Assembly: GCA_028871795.1 (NCBI GenBank)
Contig: JAGWMG010000003.1
Span: forward strand, 124,001 to 188,000
Direction of reading: 5' to 3'
Origin: Alphaproteobacteria bacterium
Lineage (GTDB): Bacteria; Pseudomonadota; Alphaproteobacteria; Micropepsales; Micropepsaceae
Length of the DNA stretch: 64,000 nucleotides
Part shown: positions 18,442-27,756 of the stretch, piece after piece
Numbering within the stretch: the stretch's first letter is position 1
How the letters are laid out: each line of letters begins with the position of its first letter
The notes under the pieces: model-generated
Told to the model about the DNA's origin: nothing
What the model saw: only the letters and a program-made list of their open reading frames with translations
Database searches by the model: none
Program-made: the position numbers and the translations under genes

Positions 18442-20190
18442 ATGCAACTTCGGGCACTCGCGCTCGGTGCGGTCCTCGCGAGCGTGGTGCTTGCGGGATT
18501 TTTCTTCGTGACCCACGCCTCCGCGGACTATGCGGACGGATTTCAGGCCAAGCAGAGTCTCGCGCTGGAAGATGCCGTCCACGTCTGGCGCAGAGCCGCG
18601 TGGCAGCAGGACGACTTCTTTTCCCAGGTTGCCCTCGGCGACCTCTATTCGAGCGACCAGAGCTTCGCGGACCCGATCGAGGCTTACGTCTGGTACTATT
18701 TGGCTCTTAGTCCCAGCCATCTCTACGCCGTCGACGATGACGACCGCGTCGGGCGGACGATGTCCGACTACAAGTGGAAAGCCAGCAATAACATGCAGCG
18801 GCTTTTCGACTCCATGACGCTGGAGCAGCGGATGGAGGCCCGATCGCGCATCATCTACATATTGGCCAGCCGCGGCTCCGAGGGTTTCATAACGCTCGGC
18901 AAGCTGCATCGCGAATACTTTATGCCTCAAAAGGAGGTGACGCTTCCACCCGGGCTGATACTCAGGTGCCGCGACGAGGCCGAGGGTAGTAGTTTGTGGT
19001 GGCTTTGGCCGCCCAACTGGTTCCGTGAGCGGCCAAGGCCGCACAGGTACTGCTTCCCGGTCCGCGTTTCCTGGGATGAATACAACAGGTTGCTAAGCAA
19101 CACCTCGATGCTGCCCGACACCTTAGGCTCCCAGCCCAACCCGGATAGTGCAGGCGGCCAGGGGCAGAGCGTCGATATGAGTCCGAGCGGCAACGCGGGC
19201 CAAAGCGTCGGCATGAGTTCGAGCGGCAATGCGAGCCAAATCGTCGGCATGAGCTCGAGCGGCAATGCGGGCCAAATCGTCGGCACGGGTCCTGTCGCGA
19301 CCACGACGCAAAGCGGCGGCGGCTTTTATGGCGGCGGAGGAGGTGGCGGCGGCGGTGGCTATTATGGCGGCGGCGGCGGAGGAGGAGGCTATTTCAGCAA
19401 CACCGAACCTTCGGTGATCGTGCGCAACAACGTCGACGCCTTGATGTATTTTGATATTGCGGCCAGCCTCGGCCATCCTCTTGCCAGGGATTACATTGCC
19501 TCGCACGAAGCCCAGATGTCCCAATTCGGGGACATCACAGGCGTCAAGGCGGATGCCCTCGCCCGCGCCCGCAATTGGATGCCGCCCTTCGAGTATTATC
19601 CGGGCGTGACCGCCGGGGGCGCCCACCACAGCGACGAAAGCCTGCCCAGCATGGCTCAACTCCGGGCGCTGGCGCGCTGGCACGACATACCCCTTTGGGC
19701 CATCGAGGATGCCCTGGCGTTTCGCGGTTATCTGAAGGACTCGCGCTGCGCGGCGCATGCCCCGCCTTGCCCCGTCGGACTGGCGATCGCGAAGTTCGAA
19801 AGCGCGATGAATCTCCAAACCGACAGCGCCCAGGCTTCCGCCCAAGCCGTCGTGCGCTTGATCCAGATGTCAGCTGTAGACGGCAATGCGGAAATGCAGA
19901 ACCGGTTGGGCATCATGTACGCCAAGGGTATCGGCGTGCCGGCGAATTTCCCGCGCGCGGAGCAGTGGTTCACGAGGGCCGCCAACCAGCACTATGGCGA
20001 GGCTCTTTATAATCTCGGCGTGCTCTACAAGGTGGGTCCCCCGGGCGTGATGCAGGACAAGGACAAAGCATCGCGCCTGTTCGTCGAAGCCGCGCGCGAC
20101 GGCTACAATCCCGCACGCAGCGAATTGCGGGAGATGTTGACCCAGGCCGACGACGCCGACCGCACCCACGGGGCAAGGAGACAACCATGA
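18442..20190 (+). CDS. secreted or periplasmic Sel1-repeat protein with Gly-rich and 12-residue repeat linker
   Basis: The protein has 582 residues starting MQLRALALGAVLASVVLAGF, a signal peptide or anchor cut near ASADYADG. The N-part has one Sel1-like unit (YADGFQAKQSLALEDAVHVW, then QVALGDLYSSDQSFADPIEA). The middle (residues 241 to about 282) has 12-residue repeats of the form GQSVGMSSSGNA, then a run of glycines (GGGGGYYGGGGG). The C-part has classical Sel1 repeats: NRLGIMYAKGIGVPANFPRA and ALYNLGVLYKVGPPGVMQDK. Sel1 proteins are protein-binding scaffolds. The stop overlaps the start of the beta-helix gene (ATGA), so the two are translationally coupled and probably work together in the envelope. 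The function is not known. Confidence 0.85.
   Translation: MQLRALALGAVLASVVLAGFFFVTHASADYADGFQAKQSLALEDAVHVWRRAAWQQDDFFSQVALGDLYSSDQSFADPIEAYVWYYLALSPSHLYAVDDDDRVGRTMSDYKWKASNNMQRLFDSMTLEQRMEARSRIIYILASRGSEGFITLGKLHREYFMPQKEVTLPPGLILRCRDEAEGSSLWWLWPPNWFRERPRPHRYCFPVRVSWDEYNRLLSNTSMLPDTLGSQPNPDSAGGQGQSVDMSPSGNAGQSVGMSSSGNASQIVGMSSSGNAGQIVGTGPVATTTQSGGGFYGGGGGGGGGGYYGGGGGGGGYFSNTEPSVIVRNNVDALMYFDIAASLGHPLARDYIASHEAQMSQFGDITGVKADALARARNWMPPFEYYPGVTAGGAHHSDESLPSMAQLRALARWHDIPLWAIEDALAFRGYLKDSRCAAHAPPCPVGLAIAKFESAMNLQTDSAQASAQAVVRLIQMSAVDGNAEMQNRLGIMYAKGIGVPANFPRAEQWFTRAANQHYGEALYNLGVLYKVGPPGVMQDKDKASRLFVEAARDGYNPARSELREMLTQADDADRTHGARRQP
19162..19281 (+). repeat. 36-bp in-frame tandem repeat inside the Sel1 gene
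   Basis: Three full units and a partial fourth, each 36 bp, encode GQSVDMSPSGNA, GQSVGMSSSGNA, SQIVGMSSSGNA and GQIVGTG. The units start at 19162, 19198, 19234 and 19270. They diverge at a few bases. The period is a multiple of three, so copy number changes would not break the frame. They form a flexible linker between the two halves of the protein. Confidence 0.85.
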
Positions 20191-21764
20191 ACTTGATCTT
20201 CTCTTTGCCTCGCTGGCGGACGCGCTGCTGGAGCGCCATACTCTTTGCGGTCCCGTTTTGGTTTGCGTCCTCGCCGGCCGGTGCGCAGTGGTACGGCGAC
20301 CGTCCCGCCGATACGCACGGCAGCGAGACCGCCGCGCAACTCGACCCGTTCGACCCCGTTCCCGAGATCGGCCGCGACGACTGCCGCGGCGACGACTGTC
20401 GCCGTTATGGGCACCCGCACGACTTTCACCATTACCACGGGCCGGTATTGCCTCTCATCGGGGGACACCCCACGCTCATGGTCGATTGCAGCGGCCAACG
20501 TCGCGACACGTTCCCGTCGCTGGAAACGGCCGTCAGGATCGCGCCGCCGAATGCGACCATCCTTATCCTGCCGCCGAAAGAAGGAATGACTTGCCAGGGT
20601 GGCGTGCAAATCGGCGTCCCGCTTACCATCGCGACCTACGGCGGGGGCGACAGCGCGGTGATCCAGGCGCCGCCAGGGCGTCCTTGCCTCATCGCCGACA
20701 TCCCGCTCGGTGACACGCTGACCATCGAAGGTATCCGCTTCGTCGCCCGCGGCGGCGTTGCGCCCTGTGTCATGGTGCAGGCGGGCCATGTCGTGGTGCG
20801 CCACAGCTCGATCGATTCGCGCACCACGAATTGGGCCTTCGATGTCATGGAATCCGGCGAGCTGACGGTCGAGGCGACGCATGTGGAAACCGACAGGTCG
20901 GGCGTCCGCGCGTGGCGCGCGCAAGTGGACCTTCACGGCCTCGACATCGACATCGACGCCAGGCGCGTCGGAGCGCAATTGCGGCTCCGGGATGCGGACT
21001 GCACGACCGAGGACGATCCCGCTTCGAATGCGAACCGGGCTGCAACTCCGCAGGGAGCGGATGATTGGGACAGGCGCGACACCGTTCAGGGGTCGGTCGG
21101 TTTGGCGCTGCAGTGTACGGACGGCGTTGTCGACGCCGGCGAGATCAACGGCGGGGCGATCGGAATCATTGCCTCCGCCGGAACGCACGGTTTGGCGCTC
21201 AAAGACGCGCACGTGCGCAAGGCACAGACGGGCATGCTGCTGCTGCGGGGACAGGTTGGCGGCATCGACGTCGAGCGTGCGATCCTGTCGAAGAACACGA
21301 ACGGCATCATCGTCGCCCCCGGCGCGGAATCGCAGATCACCGGTGCGGCGGTCACCGACAGCGCGGATACCGCAATCGCGGTCTACGGCACCGACGCGCT
21401 GATCAGCGGAAACAAGGTTGTGGGGGCGGAAACCGGAATACAATTGTTTGCGGAGGGCGCCTTTCCGCCGCCCTATCTTGCCCTCCCGCCTCCGCGCCTG
21501 AACAGCTTCAGCGCGGATCCCCCGTTGGACAACGATGACGGCGCAAAACCGATCGTCGAAAACAATCTTGTGGCCAATACGCGTCGCGCGGCGGTGCGGA
21601 TAGACGGCCGCGTCGGCGACCATATCGTCAGGATGCGCGGCAGCGTGATCGGCAATACCTTCTACGCGCGGCAGGGAGAATGCATCGACGACAAATACGA
21701 CGACGACCCCGTCAGGACGCGTGCGAATACCTGCAACAAGTCCGGGTTTTCCTGGCCGTTCTGA
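20187..21764 (+). CDS. secreted right-handed beta-helix (pectate-lyase-like fold) protein
   Basis: The protein has 525 residues with a signal peptide (about 1-32, WSAILFAVPFWFASSPAG then AQWYG). An N-terminal Asp/His/Arg-rich stretch (DDCRGDDCRRYGHPHDFHHY) precedes repeated short beta strands of the parallel beta-helix type: TIATYGGGDSAVIQAPPG, TIEGIRFVARGG, HVVVRHSSIDSR, ISGNKVVGAETGIQLFAEG, VENNLVANTRRAAVRIDG. Such proteins include polysaccharide lyases, adhesins and periplasmic sugar epimerases. I see no identifiable catalytic set. The His/Asp stretch could bind metal. It is coupled by ATGA overlap to the Sel1 gene upstream, an unusual pairing. Confidence 0.8.
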   Translation: MNLIFSLPRWRTRCWSAILFAVPFWFASSPAGAQWYGDRPADTHGSETAAQLDPFDPVPEIGRDDCRGDDCRRYGHPHDFHHYHGPVLPLIGGHPTLMVDCSGQRRDTFPSLETAVRIAPPNATILILPPKEGMTCQGGVQIGVPLTIATYGGGDSAVIQAPPGRPCLIADIPLGDTLTIEGIRFVARGGVAPCVMVQAGHVVVRHSSIDSRTTNWAFDVMESGELTVEATHVETDRSGVRAWRAQVDLHGLDIDIDARRVGAQLRLRDADCTTEDDPASNANRAATPQGADDWDRRDTVQGSVGLALQCTDGVVDAGEINGGAIGIIASAGTHGLALKDAHVRKAQTGMLLLRGQVGGIDVERAILSKNTNGIIVAPGAESQITGAAVTDSADTAIAVYGTDALISGNKVVGAETGIQLFAEGAFPPPYLALPPPRLNSFSADPPLDNDDGAKPIVENNLVANTRRAAVRIDGRVGDHIVRMRGSVIGNTFYARQGECIDDKYDDDPVRTRANTCNKSGFSWPF

Positions 21765-22063
21765 CCGCGCCGAATAAACTTGCCCTAGGTGCAACGGCGA
21801 AGCGGCACCCGTTAACCTCTGCTTCCTGCCCCGAAGCCGAAAAATGGGCCGTTCGGCGGCGGCCGGCAAACCCGGGGATTCACCGACAAATATCGCAAAT
21901 CCGCTGCCTCGGGGCTGGCGTCCGTCACGGCACGCCGAATGCCGGCCGCTTGCAGATTCGCGTTTCTTTTAGGCATGATGTCAGCCTGACGCATCGTACC
22001 ACGGCCGGGCGAGGCGGTGCGCTCGTGGGATCATGTCCGGCAGGTGCGGCATCGGCATAGCTC
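21765..22063. other. intergenic region upstream of the cold-shock gene
   Basis: About 300 bases. No supported gene. The 3' part should contain the promoter and the long untranslated leader that cold-shock genes often have. I did not find a clear RNA fold or thermosensor by eye. Confidence 0.4.
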
Positions 22064-22669
22064 ATGGCTAACTTCGACAATGACGGCTCGCGGTCCTTGG
22101 CCCAGGCTTCCGCGAAGGGCACGGTCAAATGGTTCAACGCGGCTAAAGGATACGGCTTCATCACCCTGGAAAACGGCGGAGACGCATTCTGTCATGCCTC
22201 GGCGCTGGCGGCGCTCGGCACGACCAATCTTCCACCGGGTGCTACAATCGTTTGCGATCTGCAGGAATCCCCGCGCGGGTTGCAGGTCGTTGTCGTCCAT
22301 AACGTGGATACCAGCACGGCGGACCCCAATCCGCCGCGGCGTCCGCGCCGCGAGTTCGGCGACGGCGGGCGAGGCGGTTTCGGCGGCGGCGATCGCTACA
22401 GCGGCGGAGATCGTTTCGGCGGGGATGGCGGCGCACGCGACCGGGACAGTGGACCGAGCGGGCCGATGGTCGAAGGCAAGGTCAAATTCTTCAATGACCA
22501 AAAAGGCTTCGGCTTCATCATGCCCGATAATGGAGGCGGGGACGTCTACATTCATGCGAGCGCCTTGCGGCGGTCCGGCGTCACGGCCCTGGAACCGGAA
22601 CAGCGCATCCGGTTCTCGACCCGCCAGGGCATGAAGGGCGTCGAGGTGGATCGCGTCGAAGTGATCTGA
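22064..22669 (+). CDS. two-domain cold-shock protein
   Basis: The protein has 201 residues with two cold-shock domains. The first (about 17-80) has KGTVKWFNAAKGYGFITLE, with the RNP1 motif KGYGFI; in RNP2 the usual VFVH is AFCH. The second (about 134-200) has VEGKVKFFNDQKGFGFIMPD and the RNP2-like DVYIHAS. They are joined by a Gly/Arg-rich linker (RGGFGGGDRYSGGDRFGG) of the RGG type. The layout, two CSDs with a disordered linker, is typical of alphaproteobacterial Csp proteins that bind single-stranded RNA and act as chaperones. The gene is single and is followed by a good intrinsic terminator. Confidence 0.92.
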   Translation: MANFDNDGSRSLAQASAKGTVKWFNAAKGYGFITLENGGDAFCHASALAALGTTNLPPGATIVCDLQESPRGLQVVVVHNVDTSTADPNPPRRPRREFGDGGRGGFGGGDRYSGGDRFGGDGGARDRDSGPSGPMVEGKVKFFNDQKGFGFIMPDNGGGDVYIHASALRRSGVTALEPEQRIRFSTRQGMKGVEVDRVEVI

Positions 22670-22684
22670 CGCCTTGACGCCGAG

Positions 22685-22708
22685 AAAACGGCCGAAAGCG
22701 GCCTTTTC
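22685..22708 (+). terminator. intrinsic terminator after the cold-shock gene
   Basis: GGCCG (22690-22694), loop AAAG, CGGCC (22699-22703), followed by TTTTC and preceded by AAAAC, so A-T pairs can extend the stem. It lies 20 bases after the stop codon. Confidence 0.75.
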
Positions 22709-22794
22709 CCGCTAGTTGAATTGTCTTCGCCGGGCGCAACGCAGTCTTGTTTCCGGGGCGTCGCTTATTGCCATTGAATTCCCACATTTTGTGC

Positions 22795-22828
22795 CGATAT
22801 ACGGTCGACCTATATCGAGCCTATATAG
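22795..22828. promoter_or_regulatory. overlapping palindromic operator sites upstream of padR
   Basis: Two inverted repeats overlap. CGATATA (22795-22801) with TATATCG (22811-22817) has a 9-bp spacer; CTATAT (22810-22815) with ATATAG (22823-22828) has a 7-bp spacer. Both sit within 50 bases of the PadR start codon in otherwise GC-rich DNA. PadR regulators commonly bind AT-rich palindromes in their own promoter. Autoregulation of padR and the efflux genes behind it is therefore likely. Confidence 0.6.
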
Positions 22829-22840
22829 CGTGGTGGGGCA

Positions 22841-23371
22841 ATGGACGTCCGTACGATTTGCCTGGGGATCCTGACCCGTGGCGACGCCACGGGATATGAG
22901 ATCAAGAAAACCGTCGAAGAGGACGGTCACCGGCATTTCGCCGAGGCCAGCTTCGGCTCGATCTATCCTGCGTTGAACAGGCTGACCGAAGAAGGCTTGG
23001 TGTCGGTGCGCGCGGAAGCCCAGGAAAAGCGGCCGGACCGCAAGGTCCATACCATCACTCGGGCTGGTCGCCGTGCGTTTGTCGCCTCGCTCATGGAACC
23101 CCTGCCGGAGGACCGCCATCGCTCGCCTTTCGTATTCGCGATGCTGTTCGCGGATCTGCTTCCCAAAGACCATGTCAGCCGGATGCTCGGTGCCTATATC
23201 GCGCATACCGAAGAAAAATTGTCTCGATTGCAGCAAGCCGATGCCAAGCCGCGGCGGGAAGGCGAGCGTTTCGCCGACGGTTTGGTTACGGCGGCCTATG
23301 CCGCCGTCCTGGATTATCTGCGCATTCAGCGCGCCAAGATCGAAACGACGGCGGCGCAAGCGGCCGAGTAA
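22841..23371 (+). CDS. PadR-family transcriptional regulator
   Basis: The 176-residue protein opens with the PadR winged-helix domain: ICLGILTRGDATGYEIKKTV, then SFGSIYPALNRLTEEGLVSV and KVHTITRAGRRAFVASL. The long C-terminal helix region (about 95-170) is the dimerisation part of the Vir_act_alpha_C type. These are usually repressors that release DNA on binding small toxic compounds. It is the first gene of a set with the RND adaptor and pump: 12 bases separate it from the adaptor, and palindromic sites precede it. The inference is ligand-induced expression of the pump. Confidence 0.93.
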   Translation: MDVRTICLGILTRGDATGYEIKKTVEEDGHRHFAEASFGSIYPALNRLTEEGLVSVRAEAQEKRPDRKVHTITRAGRRAFVASLMEPLPEDRHRSPFVFAMLFADLLPKDHVSRMLGAYIAHTEEKLSRLQQADAKPRREGERFADGLVTAAYAAVLDYLRIQRAKIETTAAQAAE

Positions 23372-23383
23372 GCGGAGCAAGTC

Positions 23384-24529
23384 GTGTTCGCAAGAATGAT
23401 GAGCTGGGTGGTCGGACTCTATGAGCGCGTCATGCCGGCTTTCTGGCTGGCGATGAAGCCGCAATATCAGTGGGCATTCGGCATCGCCATCGTCGTGGTC
23501 TTGTATCTGCTGACCGGTATCTTCCGGATCGGCGGACACGCCGGCGGCACGACCGAAGCCCAGGCGCAGCCTGCCGCCGGTGTCCCGAACGTGCGCGTCG
23601 CCGCGCTGAAAGCGGTGCTCCACGACGCCACGATCACGGTGCGCGGGCGCACACAGGCCCTGCATGAAGTGGACGTGCGTGCCGAAGTCGAGGGCGTCGT
23701 TGCGGCGCTGCACTTCGAAAAAGGCGACCGTGTGAAGACGGGCCAAGTGCTCTGCGAGATAAAGCTCAACGACCGCGGCGCACGCGCGAGCCAGGCGCGG
23801 GCGCTGGTGGCACAAGCGCAAAAGGAACTCGAAGTCGCCCAAGAGCTTTACAAGGAAGGCTTCCGCTCCAAGACCCAGTTGGCGCAGGCCACCGCTTCTT
23901 ACGAGGCTGCGAAGGCCGGCGCCGCGACGGTGGACATTCAGCTCGCCAACACGCATATCCGCGCGCCCTTCGACGGCGTGGTGGACGACCGCTATGTGGA
24001 CATCGGCGATTACATGACCGTCGGCGCCAAATGCGCCATGGTGATCGCACCCGAACCCTTCCTGGCCGTGGGCACGGTGAGCGAGGAGGAAGTCGGACAG
24101 ATCGCCGTCGGCAACAAGGCCAGCGCCACATTGGTGACGGGACAGACGGTCGAGGGCCATGTCCGCTTCGTGGCGGACCGCGCCGACCAGACGACGCGCA
24201 CGTTCCGAGTCGAAGTCGAACTGCCCAACCCCGACGCTGCGCTGCGTGACGGCGTCAGCGCGGATATTCATATCCCGGTGAAGCGGCTCTACGCCCAACA
24301 TATCTCCCCCGGCATCCTGGTGCTCGACGATTCGGGAACGGTGGGCGTGCGCACGGTGGCCAACGGCATCGTGCGGTTCCTGCCGGTGCACATCATCTCC
24401 GACGGTCCCGACGGGATGTGGATCGCCGGTCTTCCCGACCATGTGAACGTCATCACCGTCGGACAGGAGTTCGTGACGACCGGGGAGCACGTGAAGACAG
24501 TGCTCGAAAAGTCCGGGGCGGCGTTATGA
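23384..24529 (+). CDS. RND efflux periplasmic adaptor subunit (membrane fusion protein)
   Basis: The protein has 381 residues from a GTG start with AGCGGAG upstream. An N-terminal hydrophobic segment (FGIAIVVVLYLLTGIFRI, about 30-47) anchors it in the inner membrane; there is no lipobox. The lipoyl-like half-motifs VDVRAEVEGVVAALHFEKGD and ANTHIRAPFDGVVDDRYVDI flank an alpha-hairpin (ARALVAQAQKELEVAQELY). The beta-barrel segment has FLAVGTVSEEEVGQIAVG. It links the RND pump to an outer-membrane channel, which is not encoded nearby. The stop overlaps the pump start (ATGA). Confidence 0.93.
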   Translation: MFARMMSWVVGLYERVMPAFWLAMKPQYQWAFGIAIVVVLYLLTGIFRIGGHAGGTTEAQAQPAAGVPNVRVAALKAVLHDATITVRGRTQALHEVDVRAEVEGVVAALHFEKGDRVKTGQVLCEIKLNDRGARASQARALVAQAQKELEVAQELYKEGFRSKTQLAQATASYEAAKAGAATVDIQLANTHIRAPFDGVVDDRYVDIGDYMTVGAKCAMVIAPEPFLAVGTVSEEEVGQIAVGNKASATLVTGQTVEGHVRFVADRADQTTRTFRVEVELPNPDAALRDGVSADIHIPVKRLYAQHISPGILVLDDSGTVGVRTVANGIVRFLPVHIISDGPDGMWIAGLPDHVNVITVGQEFVTTGEHVKTVLEKSGAAL

Positions 24530-27500
24530 CCAGAATCGTCGAATGGGCCGCGCACAACACACGCCCCGTTCTGGCGTTGATCGCCGTCGTCATCATCGCC
24601 GGCGTCTATGCCTTCGTCTCGATCCCGAAGGAAGCCGATCCCGATCTGCCGATTCCTTATATCGCGGTTTTCGTCAATTATCAGGGCATCAGCCCGGAAG
24701 ACAGCGAACGGCTGCTGGTCAAGCCGCTCGAGGCGAACCTTCGCTCCATAGAAGGCATCAAGACGATGACCGGGCATGCCCGCGAAGGCGGCGGCGAGGT
24801 GGTCCTCGAATTCAATGCCGACTTCAACAAGCAGAAGGCCTTGGAGGACGTGCGCGCCCAGGTCGATGCCACCCGTCCGCGCCTGCCGCAGGAAGCCGAT
24901 CCGCCGGGGGTATGGGAAGCCAATACGTCTTCGTTTCCCGTCATCACCGTGGCGCTGTCCGGCGACCTTCCCGAGCGCACGCTGCTTCGCCTGGCGCGCA
25001 ATCTGCGCGACGAACTCAAGACGATCCCCAGCGTGCTCGAGGCCAACCTTTCCGGCGCCCGCGACGAGCTGCTCGAGATCACCATCGACCCTGCCAAGCT
25101 CGAAAGTTACGGCATTACCCAAAACGAGATTTTCAATGCGGTCAGCGCCAACAACAGCCTGATTGCCGCGGGCGCCATCGACACCGGACACGGCAGCTTC
25201 GCCGTCAAGGTTCCCGGCGTCATCGCCACGGCCCAGGACGTCCTCAACCTGCCCATCCGCTCGACCGCCGATTCCACGGTCACGCTCAAGGACGTGGCCA
25301 GCGTGCACCGCACTTTCTACGATGCGACCACGTACGCTCGGATGAACGGACAGCCGACCGTCGCCATCGACGTGTCGCGGCGCACCGGCACCAACATCAT
25401 CGCCAACAACGAACAAGTGCGCCAACTCGTCGCGCGCGCCCAGAAATCCTGGCCGCCCGGCGTCCACGTCAACTTCATGTTCGATCAGTCCACCTTCATT
25501 CGCGACCAGCTCGGCTCGCTGTCGGATTCGATCCTGCTCGCCATCCTGCTGGTGATGATCATCGTCGTCGCCGCACTGGGCATTCGTTCCGGCCTTCTGG
25601 TCGGCGTGGCGATTCCCACCTCGTTCCTGATGAGCTTCATGGTGCTCAACGGACTGGGGATGACCCTCAACTTTATGATCATGTTCGGAATGCTGTTGTC
25701 CGTCGGCATCCTGGTCGACGGGGCCATCATCGTGGTCGAATACGCGGACCGCAAAATGACCGAGGGCCACAGCCCGCGCCAAGCCTTCGCCGAGGGCGCC
25801 ATACGCATGTTCTGGCCGGTGGTCAGCGCCACCGCGACGATGATCGGCGCCTTCCTGCCGATGCTGCTGTGGCCGGGGATGGTGGGAAAGTACATGAGTT
25901 ACTTCCCGATCACGCTGATCGTCGTGCTCAGCTCCTCGATGGTCGTGGCGTTGATCTTTCTGCCGGTGCTGGGCGGCTTTTTCGGCAAGCCGCCGGTCCG
26001 CGACGAGGCGCACGAAAAAGCCATCGAGGCGTCCGAAACCGGCGATTGGCGGGAGATCGGAGGCATCACCGGTTGGTACGCCCACCTGGCGGCGCGCCTG
26101 ACGCGTCATCCGGGCAAGGTGATCGGCGGCGCGCTGGGCGCCGCGATCCTCATCATCACGCTATTCGTCTTCTTCAATCACGGAACGGTATTCTTCGTCG
26201 ACACCGATCCCGACATCGCGAACGTCTACGTTTCCGCGCGCGGTAATCTTTCCGCGATCGAGATGCGCAATCTGGTTATGAGCGTCGAAAAGCGCATCGA
26301 GGGCGTGGACGGGATTCAATACATCTACGTGACGTCGGGAAAATCGAACGACGACGGCGCTCCCGTCGACAATATCGGACGCGTCCTGGTGCAGTTCAAA
26401 CCCTACGAGCAGCGCCGCCCCGGATTGCAGCTCATCGAGGAGATCCGGAAAAGAACCGAAAACATGGCCGGATTGCGCGTCGAGGTGGCCAAACCGAACG
26501 GCGGCCCGTCGTCCGGCAAGGACATCGACATCGAAGTGACGTCCGACAATTACGCCGGCATGGCGCAGGTCGCGGACTCGCTTCGCCGTCACATGAACGC
26601 GCAGCCGGAGTTGCGCGACGTGGAAGATACCAGGTCGCTTCCCGGCATCGAATGGGACATGCAGATCAACCGCGAGCTGGCCAGCCGGTTCGGCGTCAAC
26701 GCGCAGCAGATCGGCACCGCCGTCCAACTTGTGACCAACGGCATCTTCATCGCCCGTTACCGCCCCGACGATTCGGACAACGAAGTCGACATCCGCGTGC
26801 GTTATCCCAGCGGGGCGCGCGGCATTCACGCGCTCGACGATCTCAGGGTCGCGACCGGCACCGGCGGCATGGTTCCGCTCAGCAACTTCGTGGCGATGAC
26901 GGCGGCCAAGGAAACCAACGCCATCGAGCGCAAGGACATGCACAGAGTCTACCACGTGCGCGCCAACATGAAGCCGAACACGATGCTTCCGAGCGCCGAA
27001 ATCGCCAAGCTGCAAGGCTGGATGGGCAGACAGTCGTTCCCGAGCGACGTGCGGGTGAGTTTCGGCGGCGCCAGCAGGGACTCCGACGAGACCGCCGCCT
27101 TTCTGCCCGTGGCCGCCTTCATGGCGCTGTTCTTGATCGCCATGGTGCTGCTGGTGCTGTTCAACAGCTTCTATCACACCTTCCTCATCCTGGTCGCCGT
27201 CGTGATGGCCGTGATCGGCGCCTTCCTCGGCATGCTGGTGATGGGTCAGACTTTTTCGCTGATTATGACGGGCACGGGTATGCTGGCGCTCGCCGGCATC
27301 GTGGTGAACCACAACATCGTGCTGATCGACACCTATCACCGGCTCAGGTTGTCGGGCATGGAGCCGATCGAGGCGGTGATCCGTTCGAGCGCCCAGCGCT
27401 TGCGCCCGGTGTTTCTCACCACGATCACCGCGATCGGCGGATTGCTGCCGATGATGTTCGCCGTCGAAATCAACTTCTGGGACCGCAGCGTGACCATGGG

Positions 27501-27756
27501 GGCGCCCACGCCTCAGATGTGGGTCCAGCTTTCGACGGCGGTCATCTTCGGGCTGGCGTTCTCGAAGATGATCACGCTCGGCCTGGTGCCGGCGATGCTC
27601 GCCGCGCCACAGCGTATTCGCGAAACCAACCGCGGCTTCCGCTGGCTGATGGGCGCAATCCTGAACGCAATCGCAAGCGCGTTCCGGTTTTTGTGGCGTT
27701 TATTGCGCCGTCTCGCCGGCCGCGCCCCGCAGCCTGACTTCGAGCCCGCTGAATAG
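24526..27756 (+). CDS. RND-family inner-membrane efflux transporter
   Basis: The protein has 1076 residues starting MTRIVEWAAHNTRPVLALIA. It has the RND layout: a first membrane helix, a large periplasmic loop, helices 2-6, a second loop and helices 8-12. TM4 carries an acidic proton-relay residue in SVGILVDGAIIVVEYADRK. The second half has MVLLVLFNSFYHTFLILVAV and TGTGMLALAGIVVNHNIVLI. The N-terminal pattern IPKEADPDLPIPYIAVFV is that of the AcrB/HAE-1-like superfamily rather than CzcA, but substrates cannot be assigned. The ATGA overlap couples it to the adaptor. Its stop codon directly abuts that of the convergent ABC transporter. Confidence 0.95.
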   Translation: MTRIVEWAAHNTRPVLALIAVVIIAGVYAFVSIPKEADPDLPIPYIAVFVNYQGISPEDSERLLVKPLEANLRSIEGIKTMTGHAREGGGEVVLEFNADFNKQKALEDVRAQVDATRPRLPQEADPPGVWEANTSSFPVITVALSGDLPERTLLRLARNLRDELKTIPSVLEANLSGARDELLEITIDPAKLESYGITQNEIFNAVSANNSLIAAGAIDTGHGSFAVKVPGVIATAQDVLNLPIRSTADSTVTLKDVASVHRTFYDATTYARMNGQPTVAIDVSRRTGTNIIANNEQVRQLVARAQKSWPPGVHVNFMFDQSTFIRDQLGSLSDSILLAILLVMIIVVAALGIRSGLLVGVAIPTSFLMSFMVLNGLGMTLNFMIMFGMLLSVGILVDGAIIVVEYADRKMTEGHSPRQAFAEGAIRMFWPVVSATATMIGAFLPMLLWPGMVGKYMSYFPITLIVVLSSSMVVALIFLPVLGGFFGKPPVRDEAHEKAIEASETGDWREIGGITGWYAHLAARLTRHPGKVIGGALGAAILIITLFVFFNHGTVFFVDTDPDIANVYVSARGNLSAIEMRNLVMSVEKRIEGVDGIQYIYVTSGKSNDDGAPVDNIGRVLVQFKPYEQRRPGLQLIEEIRKRTENMAGLRVEVAKPNGGPSSGKDIDIEVTSDNYAGMAQVADSLRRHMNAQPELRDVEDTRSLPGIEWDMQINRELASRFGVNAQQIGTAVQLVTNGIFIARYRPDDSDNEVDIRVRYPSGARGIHALDDLRVATGTGGMVPLSNFVAMTAAKETNAIERKDMHRVYHVRANMKPNTMLPSAEIAKLQGWMGRQSFPSDVRVSFGGASRDSDETAAFLPVAAFMALFLIAMVLLVLFNSFYHTFLILVAVVMAVIGAFLGMLVMGQTFSLIMTGTGMLALAGIVVNHNIVLIDTYHRLRLSGMEPIEAVIRSSAQRLRPVFLTTITAIGGLLPMMFAVEINFWDRSVTMGAPTPQMWVQLSTAVIFGLAFSKMITLGLVPAMLAAPQRIRETNRGFRWLMGAILNAIASAFRFLWRLLRRLAGRAPQPDFEPAE

